Assembly: GCF_000147815.2 (NCBI RefSeq)
Contig: NC_015957.1
Location: 8,866,001-8,930,000 of the forward strand
DNA: 64,000 bases
Direction: 5' to 3'
DNA from: Streptomyces violaceusniger Tu 4113
Lineage (GTDB): Bacteria; Actinomycetota; Actinomycetes; Streptomycetales; Streptomycetaceae
A program made the position numbers and the translations under genes. How positions within the stretch are numbered: the first letter of the stretch is position 1; every line of letters starts with the position of its first letter. The notes under the pieces were generated by a model, which saw only the letters and a program-made list of their open reading frames with translations, was not told the origin of the DNA and searched no databases. Below are positions 15,715 through 24,434 of the stretch, in pieces.

Positions 15715-17958
15715 TCAGCCGCCGCGTACGGCCGGTTCGGGACGGGCCTCGGGGCCGGAGGCGCCGCCCTGGTCGTCCGAGGCCGAGGAGGCCGAGGAGG
15801 CCGACGAGCCGGGCGAGACCGACGAGGCGGGCGTACGGCGGAAGAGGGCACCCGGCCACCACACCCACCGCTTCAGCAGCAGGCTCGCCGACGTCACCAG
15901 ATACGTCCGCACGAGGAAGGTGTCGAGCAGCACGCCGACCGCCACCACGAACCCCATCTCGACCAGCATCACCATCGGCAGCGAGGCCAGCACCGCGAAG
16001 GTCGCCGCCAGCACCAGACCGGCCGAGGCGATCACCCCGGCCGTCGTGCGCAGCGCGGTCACGGCCGCGTCCGGGACGTCCGCCCCGCGCAGCGACTCCT
16101 CCCGCATCCGGTGCATCAGGAAGATGCCGTAGTCGACGCCGAGGGCGACCAGGAAGACGAAGGAGAGCAGCGGCAGTCCGGGGTCGACCCCGGCGAAGCC
16201 GAAGACCGGGTCGAAGAAGAGCCCGCCGACGCCCATCGCGGCGCCCCACACCGCGACCACGGCGACGACCAGGACCAGCGGCGCGACGAGGCTGCGCAGC
16301 AGGGCCGCGAGGATCAGCAGCACGGCGATCAGCACCAGCGGGATGACCAGCATCCGGTCGCGGGCGTTGGTGTCCTTCAGATCGAGCTGCTGGGCGCTGG
16401 GCCCGCCGACGACCGCGTCGGCGTCCTCGACCCGTACGAGACCGGAGCGCAGGGCGTGCAGGGTGGCCGTCTCCCCGGCCGATTGCGGGGCGCCCTGGGG
16501 GAAGACGTCGATCTCCGTCCAGCCGCCGCCGCTGCGCCCGCTGTCCGCCCGCGCGACCCCCTCCGTGTCGCGCGCCCGCCGCAGCACCTCGTCCGCCCCC
16601 GCGGTGCGCGCCATCACGCTGATGGGCTGGCTGCTGCTGTCCGGATAGGCGCGGGCGAGGGTCCGGGTCGCGGCCACCGACTCGGGCTTGTCGGTGAAGG
16701 TGTCCTCCTGCTTGAGGTCGCCGGGCAGATTGAGCACGCCGATGGCGAGGGCGCCCAGCAGCGCGGCACCGCCGAGCAGAACGGCTCCGGGCCGACGGCG
16801 GGCCGAGCCGCCCATCGCCTCGAAGAACCCGCGCCGGGTCGCCCGCGGCTCGCTGCCGTAGGTCGGGATCAGCGGCCAGAAGATCCGCCGCCCCAGCAGC
16901 ACCAGCACCGCGGGCAGCAGCGTCATCATGGCCACCAGCGCGCAGACGACCCCGACCGCGCCGACCGGGCCCAGTCCGCTGCTGCTGTTGAGGTCCGCGG
17001 CGAGCAGGCACAGCAGCCCGGCGGCGACGGTGCCGCTGGAGGCGAGCACGGCCGGACCGCAGCCGCGCAGGGCCTCGCGCATCGCGTCGTACGGGGCGCG
17101 GTGGCGGCGGAGCTCCTCGCGGTAGCGGGAGACGATCAACAGGGCGTAGTCGGTGCCCGCGCCGAAGACCAGCACCGTCATGATCGAGGAGCTCATGCTG
17201 GTGACGACGAGGTCGAAGCCCTGGACGAGGCCGTAGACGATCGCCATCGCGGCCATGGCGGCGACCCCGACCACCCCCAGCGGCACCAGCCACAGCAGCG
17301 GGCTGCGATAGGTGATGATCAGCAGCAGGGCGACCACCCCGGCGGTGGCGAACATCAGCGTGCCGTCGGTGGAGGCGAAAACCTCCTGGGAGTCGGCGCT
17401 GAGCGCCCCGGGACCGCCGACCTGGACGCTCAGACCCTCGGGGTGGGAGGCGAGCTCGGCGCGGACGTCCTTGACGGCGTCGGCCCGCTCCTTCTCGTCC
17501 GTCACGCCGGTGAGCGCCATGGGGTACATCAGGGTCGTGCCGTCCTTGGACGGTATGGCGCGCGGCGCCTGCCCACCGACGATGTCGTGGCGCCCCGCCA
17601 CCTCGGCGACCTTCCCGCCGGCCGCCTTACGGTCGGCGTCGGTCAGCCCGCCGTCGCGGTGGTAGACGAGGACGAGGTCGATGGTGTCGCCACCGGGCAA
17701 CCGCTCCTGGAGCCGGGCCACCTGGGTGGAGTCGGCGCCCGCCGGGAGGTAGTCGACGGCCGTGTCCCGCTTGACGCCCTCGAGCTTGCCCGCGAAGGGG
17801 ACGGCGACGAGGAGCAACAGCACCCACCCCGCGATGAGCGCCCAGGGCAGTGAGCGGCGCCGGTTGCCGCCGGGCCCGGAGGGCGGCCCGGCCGCGGAGG
17901 GCGGCGCCGCGTCCGGTTGATGGGGATCGCTCGGGATCCCTGACGATGTCGTCTGCAT
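15715..17958 (-). CDS. MMPL family RND transporter
   Basis: This encodes 747 residues from ATG 17958 (a GTG at 17985 is possible). There are twelve predicted helices in two halves: helix 1 at about 40-58, a large extracytoplasmic loop (60-180), helices 2-6 with G-A-G-T-D-Y-A-L-L-I-V-S-R, then a second loop and the repeat with A-L-G-V-D-Y-G-I-F-L-M-H-R. These D-Y motifs are the proton-relay sites of MmpL/actII-3 type exporters of lipids or antibiotics. It lies upstream of, and on the same strand as, the two-component genes with a 135-bp gap. The substrate is unknown. Confidence 0.92.
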   Translation of the reverse strand: MQTTSSGIPSDPHQPDAAPPSAAGPPSGPGGNRRRSLPWALIAGWVLLLLVAVPFAGKLEGVKRDTAVDYLPAGADSTQVARLQERLPGGDTIDLVLVYHRDGGLTDADRKAAGGKVAEVAGRHDIVGGQAPRAIPSKDGTTLMYPMALTGVTDEKERADAVKDVRAELASHPEGLSVQVGGPGALSADSQEVFASTDGTLMFATAGVVALLLIITYRSPLLWLVPLGVVGVAAMAAMAIVYGLVQGFDLVVTSMSSSIMTVLVFGAGTDYALLIVSRYREELRRHRAPYDAMREALRGCGPAVLASSGTVAAGLLCLLAADLNSSSGLGPVGAVGVVCALVAMMTLLPAVLVLLGRRIFWPLIPTYGSEPRATRRGFFEAMGGSARRRPGAVLLGGAALLGALAIGVLNLPGDLKQEDTFTDKPESVAATRTLARAYPDSSSQPISVMARTAGADEVLRRARDTEGVARADSGRSGGGWTEIDVFPQGAPQSAGETATLHALRSGLVRVEDADAVVGGPSAQQLDLKDTNARDRMLVIPLVLIAVLLILAALLRSLVAPLVLVVAVVAVWGAAMGVGGLFFDPVFGFAGVDPGLPLLSFVFLVALGVDYGIFLMHRMREESLRGADVPDAAVTALRTTAGVIASAGLVLAATFAVLASLPMVMLVEMGFVVAVGVLLDTFLVRTYLVTSASLLLKRWVWWPGALFRRTPASSVSPGSSASSASSASDDQGGASGPEARPEPAVRGG

Positions 17959-18086
17959 GCCCCCAGGCTTCCGGCGCGGGGGCACGGATACGTCGCGCCG
18001 GCGGCGGAGATGGCGGCTACTGCGCCGGGGGCGGGACGGGCCCGATTACTCCCGGGGGAGTACGGAGGCGACCCGGAATCGCCGGT

Positions 18087-18758
18087 TCAGAACGCCGCCC
18101 TTGTGGCGGCCAGCAGCCGGGCCGTGTCGTCGGGGCAGATCATCAGGGCCCGGCCGACGGTTTCCAGGACCGCGCGCTCGGCCGGGCGGTACGGGCCGTC
18201 GGCCACGGCGATCCGGGCGCCCTGGAGGAGGATGGCCTCCCGGCCGGTGGGGGCCAGATGCGGGGCCAGCGGCTCCAGGGCCTCATGCAGCTCGATGGCC
18301 AGCGCCGTACCGCACGGGTCCAGGCCGTCGCGCTCGCCGCACGCGCCCGGGAGCCGCCCGGTGTCGGCGGCGAGCGCCTCGATGAGCGCGAGGAGCTGGT
18401 CCTCGCTGCAGTCGGCGAACCCGGCGGCGCGCACCGCGCCGACCGCGACCTGCCGGACCGCCGTCGCCTCGGTGCCGCCCGCGGCGAGGACCGCGAGGGC
18501 CACGGTGTGCACCGCGTCGCGGAGCATCGCGGAGAAGCGGATGGTCGTGGGGTGGTCGAGCACCTCCGTGCCGTAGCGGCTGTCGCAGGCCGCGCATTCC
18601 ACGATGGGCGCGACCGGTCCGCGCGGCAGCACGGGCACGCCGAGCACCACGATGCGACGGCGGCCGGTACGGCGGCGGAAATTGCGGTCACCTCCGCATT
18701 CCGGGCAGAAGAACTCACCATCGCCGACAGTCCGCCACAGAGTGCGCACGCCTACCAC
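18087..18758 (-). CDS. TerB-like protein with zinc ribbon
   Basis: This encodes 223 residues. I chose GTG 18758 (V-V-G-V-R-T-L-W) because homologues begin at this point; a longer frame reaches 18854. The N-terminus has a zinc ribbon made by F-F-C-P-E-C-G-G and V-E-C-A-A-C, the rest is all-helical and ends in G-P-Y-R-P-A-E-R-A-V-L-E as in TerB/DjlA folds. TerB domains are linked to tellurite and phage-related stress, but function here is unknown. No ter operon is nearby. Confidence 0.8.
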   Translation of the reverse strand: MVGVRTLWRTVGDGEFFCPECGGDRNFRRRTGRRRIVVLGVPVLPRGPVAPIVECAACDSRYGTEVLDHPTTIRFSAMLRDAVHTVALAVLAAGGTEATAVRQVAVGAVRAAGFADCSEDQLLALIEALAADTGRLPGACGERDGLDPCGTALAIELHEALEPLAPHLAPTGREAILLQGARIAVADGPYRPAERAVLETVGRALMICPDDTARLLAATRAAF

Positions 18759-18902
18759 ACACAGGTCCCGGTCACGGCGGGCTCGCCGGTGCACCACGTC
18801 ACACCTCCATAACGCTTCGGCCACGTTGCCGCGTTGACGTGATGCTAGCCACATCCATGATGTGACGTCAGTACCCCGAACGGAGACAACAGGCCAAACC
18901 CG

Positions 18903-18934
18903 AGGCCCCGCCCACCTCGCATGGTGAACGGGGC
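18903..18934 (-). terminator. leuA terminator hairpin
   Basis: GGCCCCG (18903-18909) pairs with CGGGGCC (18928-18934), with further imperfect pairing of CCACC and GGTG inside. It is about 80-110 bp past the leuA stop. Confidence 0.55.
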
Positions 18935-19012
18935 CCGTGTGGGTGACAAGGTCAACGGGGTGATGGACCCGTCGGATCCGTCGGATGAGAGATCATCCAC
19001 GCACCGAAAAAA

Positions 19013-20893
<1,881 letters not shown>

Positions 20894-20936
20894 TCACTGC
20901 AACGCCGAACTCCGCGGGGAGGGGGTCGGCCTACGA

Positions 20937-20984
20937 CTACAGGCCCTCGCCGCGGCAGCTAAGAAGAAGCAGCCCGAAACGCAT
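20937..20984 (-). CDS. leuL: leucine leader peptide
   Basis: A 15-codon frame, MRFGLLLLSCRGEGL, lies 127 bp upstream of leuA on the same strand, with four consecutive leucine codons (CTG CTT CTT CTT), a fifth Leu just before TAG. CTT is rare in this genome, which would sharpen ribosome stalling when leucyl-tRNA is low. This is the classic arrangement for transcription attenuation of leuA and such leaders have been predicted for Streptomyces. The ribosome site is weak. Confidence 0.85.
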   Translation of the reverse strand: MRFGLLLLSCRGEGL

Positions 20985-21144
20985 GATGCCGAGCAGCCTA
21001 ACCGAGACGCACCGGCGCGGCGGAACCCGTATCACTATGCGGACCGAAACATGGCCTGCGGAGGAATACACATCTTCCACTCGATTTCAGCAATCATGAC
21101 CGCAAGGCGTGACACTCATCTCACACGGTGCGACATTGCCAGCC

Positions 21145-22254
21145 ATGGACGCCAACGCCAATGCCCCCGCGCAGGCCCGCAGTCACCGCCGTGGCACCTT
21201 CTGCACGATCGTGCCGCCGCATGTCCTCGACAAGCTGTCCCATGCCGAGGACGCCTCGCTGGCCGATCTCGCCCGCCGCACCCTGGAGCACGACGCCCTG
21301 CAGCGCACCCGCCGCCGGATCACCACCGTGCGCGGGGTCCCCGCCGCGCGGGCCGCCGCGCCCTCCGACAAGCCCGAGCGCACCGTCTACGACGCCCACC
21401 GCAAGACCTCGCTGCCGGGGAAGAAGGTGCGCGGCGAGGGCGACCAGGCGAGCGGGGACGACTCGGTGAACCGCGCCTACGACGGGCTCGGCGCGACCTT
21501 CGAGCTCTTCCTCAAAGCGTACGGCAGGCGCTCGATCGACGACTCCGGTCTGCCGCTGAACGCGAGCGTCCACTACAGCGAGGACTACAACAACGCCTTC
21601 TGGGACGGCGAGCAGATGGTCTTCGGCGACGGGGACGGCGAGGTCTTCCTGGACTTCACCATCCCGGTCGACGTCATGGCCCACGAGCTCACCCACGGCG
21701 TCACGCAGTACAGCGCCAACCTCGAGTACTTCGGCCAGTCCGGGGCGCTCAACGAGTCGATGTCCGACGTCTTCGGCTCACTGGTCAAGCAGCATGTCCT
21801 CGGCCACAGCGCCGAGCAGGCCGACTGGCTGATCGGCGCGGGGCTGCTGACGGACCGGGTCACCGGAGTGGCCCTGCGCTCGATGAAGGCCCCGGGCACG
21901 GCGTACGACGACGATGTGCTGGGCAAGGACCCGCAGCCGGGCACGATGGACGACTACGTCCGCACCTCACGCGACAACGGCGGCGTCCACATCAACTCCG
22001 GCATCCCCAACCACGCCTTCTACCTCGCCGCCACCGCCCTGGGCGGCAACGCCTGGGAGCGCGCCGGGCAGATCTGGTTCGACGTGCTGACCGGCGGCGA
22101 TCTGGCCTCCGACGCGGAGTTCACCGACTTCGCCCACCTTACGGTGGCCGCGGCGCACGCCCGCTACGGCGAGGGCGAGGAGCAGACGGCGGTGCAGGAG
22201 GCGTGGGCCGGGGTGGGCATCACCGATCTGCGGGCCCGCGTGGGCGCGCGCTAG
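21145..22254 (+). CDS. protealysin-like M4 metallopeptidase
   Basis: This encodes 369 residues from ATG 21145. It has no signal peptide. The short propeptide starts with the P-P-H-V-L motif of protealysin-type precursors (C-T-I-V-P-P-H-V-L-D-K-L). The zinc site is V-M-A-H-E-L-T-H-G-V with the third ligand in G-A-L-N-E-S-M-S-D, and H-I-N-S-G-I-P-N-H-A-F is the C-terminal active-site helix. It probably acts in the cytoplasm or is exported without a Sec signal. It is followed within 27 bp by an emfourin-type inhibitor gene. Confidence 0.93.
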   Translation: MDANANAPAQARSHRRGTFCTIVPPHVLDKLSHAEDASLADLARRTLEHDALQRTRRRITTVRGVPAARAAAPSDKPERTVYDAHRKTSLPGKKVRGEGDQASGDDSVNRAYDGLGATFELFLKAYGRRSIDDSGLPLNASVHYSEDYNNAFWDGEQMVFGDGDGEVFLDFTIPVDVMAHELTHGVTQYSANLEYFGQSGALNESMSDVFGSLVKQHVLGHSAEQADWLIGAGLLTDRVTGVALRSMKAPGTAYDDDVLGKDPQPGTMDDYVRTSRDNGGVHINSGIPNHAFYLAATALGGNAWERAGQIWFDVLTGGDLASDAEFTDFAHLTVAAAHARYGEGEEQTAVQEAWAGVGITDLRARVGAR

Positions 22255-22281
22255 AGCACGCCATCGGGTAGTGATGGAGCC

Positions 22282-22548
22282 ATGCGCATCTCCGTCACCC
22301 GCACCGGCGGTTTCGCCGGAATCGAGCGCCGGGCCGAGCTGGACACCACCGGCCGGCCCGACGCCAGGCATCTGGACGCCCTGGCCCACCAGGCCGTCGA
22401 GACCGGCCACATCACGGCCGCCCGCGGCGTCCCCGACGGCTTTCAGTACGAGATCACCGTCGACGGCCGCACCATCCACGCCGCGGACCCCCATCTGAGC
22501 GACGCCCAGCGGGAACTGATCCGCACGGTGCTGAAGGAAGGCGCGTAG
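22282..22548 (+). CDS. emfourin-like protealysin inhibitor
   Basis: This encodes 88 residues from ATG 22282. It begins M-R-I-S-V-T-R-T-G-G-F-A-G-I-E-R-R-A-E-L-D-T and contains P-D-G-F-Q-Y-E-I-T-V-D-G-R, which fits the emfourin family, the small proteins that inhibit protealysin-like M4 peptidases and are encoded next to them. The pair therefore forms a self-contained protease/inhibitor module. Assignment rests on sequence pattern plus the diagnostic neighbour. Confidence 0.88.
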   Translation: MRISVTRTGGFAGIERRAELDTTGRPDARHLDALAHQAVETGHITAARGVPDGFQYEITVDGRTIHAADPHLSDAQRELIRTVLKEGA

Positions 22549-22600
22549 GGACGCTCAACGGGGGCTCAGAACCCCCGTCTCCGCAACCGCGTGGGCCGGG

Positions 22601-22703
22601 GCTCAGAACCCCAGCTTCCGCAGTTGCTTCGGGTCGCGCTGCCAATCCTTGGCGACCTTCACATGAAGGTCGAGAAAGACCGGCGTGCCCAGCAGGGCCT
22701 CGA
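22601..22703 (-). repeat. displaced duplicate of the era 3' end
   Basis: 103 bp matches 22798-22900 in the same orientation, 97 of 103 identical, and includes the stop codon plus 33 codons of era. All six differences fall at third codon positions and are synonymous. Upstream and downstream of it the similarity stops abruptly. A shorter, poorer match (ggctcagaacccc plus following bases) lies at 22563-22590. Confidence 0.92.
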
Positions 22704-22799
22704 GCCCCCTCCCTCTGCCGCCCTCGCACCGCTCGGCCCCAGGGGCCTCCCGGGCTTCGCACGGCCGCGCCGGCCTCCGACCGGCAGTGAGAGCCAGGC

Positions 22800-23756
22800 T
22801 CAGAACCCCAGCTTCCGTAGCTGCTTCGGGTCACGCTGCCAATCCTTGGCGACCTTCACATGAAGGTCGAGAAAGACCGGCGTACCGAGTAGGGCCTCGA
22901 TGTGCTTGCGGGACTTGGTGCCGACCTCCTTGAGGCGGCGTCCCTTGGGGCCGATGATGATGCCCTTCTGGCTGGGCCGCTCGATGTAGAGGTTGGCGTG
23001 GATGTCGAGGAGCGGCCGGTCCGCGGGGCGGTCCTCGCGGGGCAGCATCTCCTCCACGACCACCGCGATGGAGTGCGGCAGTTCGTCCCGTACGCCCTCC
23101 AGCGCGGCCTCCCGGATCAGCTCGGCCACCATGACCTGCTCGGGCTCATCGGTAAGGTCGCCCTCGGGGTAGAGCGTCGGGCCCTCGGGCAGCAGCGGGA
23201 CCAGCAGATCCGCCAGCAGGCCCACCTGCTTGTCGCCGACAGCCGACACCGGGACGATCTCGGCCCATTCGAAGCCCAGCTCCGTGCCGAGCCGGTCGAT
23301 GGCGATCAATTGCTCGGCGAGCTGCTTGGACTCGACCAGATCGGTCTTGGTGACGATCGCGATCTTGGGGGTCTTCTTGATCCCCGCCAGCTCGGTGGCG
23401 ATATAGCGGTCGCCGGGGCCCAGCTTCTGGTCGGCGGGCAGGCAGAAGCCGATGACGTCGACCTCGGCCCAGGTGGTGCGCACGACATCGTTGAGCCGCT
23501 CGCCGAGCAGGGTGCGCGGCTTGTGCAGACCGGGGGTGTCGACGAGCACGAGCTGGGCGTCGGGGCGGTGCACGATGCCGCGGACGGTGTGGCGCGTGGT
23601 CTGCGGGCGGTTCGAGGTGATCGCGACCTTCGTCCCCACCAGCGCATTGGTCAGGGTCGACTTGCCCGCGTTGGGGCGGCCGACGAAGCAGGCGAAGCCC
23701 GAGCGGTGCGGGGTCTCCCGCTGCTCGGTCGGGGACGGGGGGGTACCGGCAGTCAT
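22800..23756 (-). CDS. era: GTPase Era
   Basis: This encodes 318 residues from ATG 23756. Era binds 16S rRNA precursor and couples ribosome assembly to growth. G1 is G-R-P-N-A-G-K-S-T, G3 is D-T-P-G-L-H-K-P, G4 is T-K-T-D; the C-terminal KH domain has I-I-I-G-P-K-G-R-R-L-K-E-V-G and ends K-Q-L-R-K-L-G-F. It is separated from the cytidine-deaminase-like gene by a 24-bp tandem repeat. Its last 33 codons use CTA twice and other less preferred codons, whereas the downstream duplicate uses CTG, CGC and GGC. Confidence 0.97.
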   Translation of the reverse strand: MTAGTPPSPTEQRETPHRSGFACFVGRPNAGKSTLTNALVGTKVAITSNRPQTTRHTVRGIVHRPDAQLVLVDTPGLHKPRTLLGERLNDVVRTTWAEVDVIGFCLPADQKLGPGDRYIATELAGIKKTPKIAIVTKTDLVESKQLAEQLIAIDRLGTELGFEWAEIVPVSAVGDKQVGLLADLLVPLLPEGPTLYPEGDLTDEPEQVMVAELIREAALEGVRDELPHSIAVVVEEMLPREDRPADRPLLDIHANLYIERPSQKGIIIGPKGRRLKEVGTKSRKHIEALLGTPVFLDLHVKVAKDWQRDPKQLRKLGF

Positions 23757-23790
23757 GGACCCCATTCTCCCCGATGCCCCGGCCCGCTCG

Positions 23791-23908
23791 GACCAGTCGT
23801 CCCGGGCCTGGTGCGACCAGTCGTCCCGGGCCACGTACGGCCGGTCGTCCCGGGCCACGTACGGCCAGTTGTCCTGGCCCCGTACAGCCAGCCGTCCCGG
23901 CCCCGTAC
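23791..23908 (-). repeat. 24-bp tandem repeat upstream of era
   Basis: Five units of 23-24 bp, each (g/a)(a/g)ccagtcgtcccgggcc-like with a cacgtac or ccgtac end, fill the gap between the cytidine-deaminase-like stop and the era start. The units degrade towards the upstream gene. Confidence 0.88.
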
Positions 23909-23931
23909 GACCGCCGGTGGCGGTGAGTCGG

Positions 23932-24282
23932 TCAGGCAGGCAGCGTGGCCCGCAGGGTGCCGTCGAGGCCCGCCAGCAGCACCGGCGTCCCGGCCCCGCC
24001 GAGGTCCCGGACGGCCGCGCGGTCCTCGTCCGACACGCTCTCCGCCTCGGTCACCACGGCCGCGGCCTCCAGGGACGTGGCACCGCTCGCCACGGCCATG
24101 GCGACGGCGGTCCGCAGGGCGCTCAGCTTCAGCGAGTCGAGGGCCACGGTCCCGGCGACATACGTACGCCCCGTCTCATCGCGTACGGCGGCGCCCTCCA
24201 CCACGGAGTTACGGGCCCGCGCGGAGCGGGCCAGCGTGATGATCTTGCGGTCTTCGGGGTCCAGCTGCGCTGCTTCGCTCAT
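23932..24282 (-). CDS. cytidine deaminase fold protein lacking zinc ligands
   Basis: This encodes 116 residues from ATG 24282. The fold is recognisable: A-A-V-R-D-E-T-G-R-T-Y-V-A-G-T-V aligns with the CDA core, and S-A-L-R-T-A-V-A-M-A-V-A-S-G-A lines up with the active-site helix where real enzymes have C-A-E-R-T-A. The Cys and Glu are replaced by Ser and Leu, and no P-C-x-x-C follows. It is therefore unlikely to deaminate. Conservation beside era in Streptomyces suggests a non-enzymatic role. The gene may share a transcript with era. Confidence 0.85.
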   Translation of the reverse strand: MSEAAQLDPEDRKIITLARSARARNSVVEGAAVRDETGRTYVAGTVALDSLKLSALRTAVAMAVASGATSLEAAAVVTEAESVSDEDRAAVRDLGGAGTPVLLAGLDGTLRATLPA

Positions 24283-24367
24283 GCGGACGAGCATATGCGG
24301 GGCGTTGACCGGCGGTGACGCCGGTGGGGTGGGCGGGGAGCCGGGCCCGCACCCGGGCACACAGCGA

Positions 24368-24403
24368 CCCGCGCCGGGCCGCTGTGCGGCGGCCCGGCGC
24401 GGG
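24368..24403 (-). terminator. terminator of the Ig-repeat gene
   Basis: CCCGCGCCGGGCC (24368-24380) and GGCCCGGCGCGGG (24391-24403) form a perfect 13-bp stem that extends two more pairs, 32 bp past the stop of the Ig-repeat gene. Confidence 0.8.
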
Positions 24404-24434
24404 CGACTTGCGCTGTGCGGGTGTGCTCAGGCCC

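Noticed and set aside
13963..17853. Very long plus-strand frame across the two-component and MMPL genes
   Set aside because: Opposite three recognisable minus-strand genes; product is low-complexity Arg/His/Gly.
23932..24282. Functional cytidine deaminase
   Set aside because: Catalytic Glu and zinc-binding Cys are absent.
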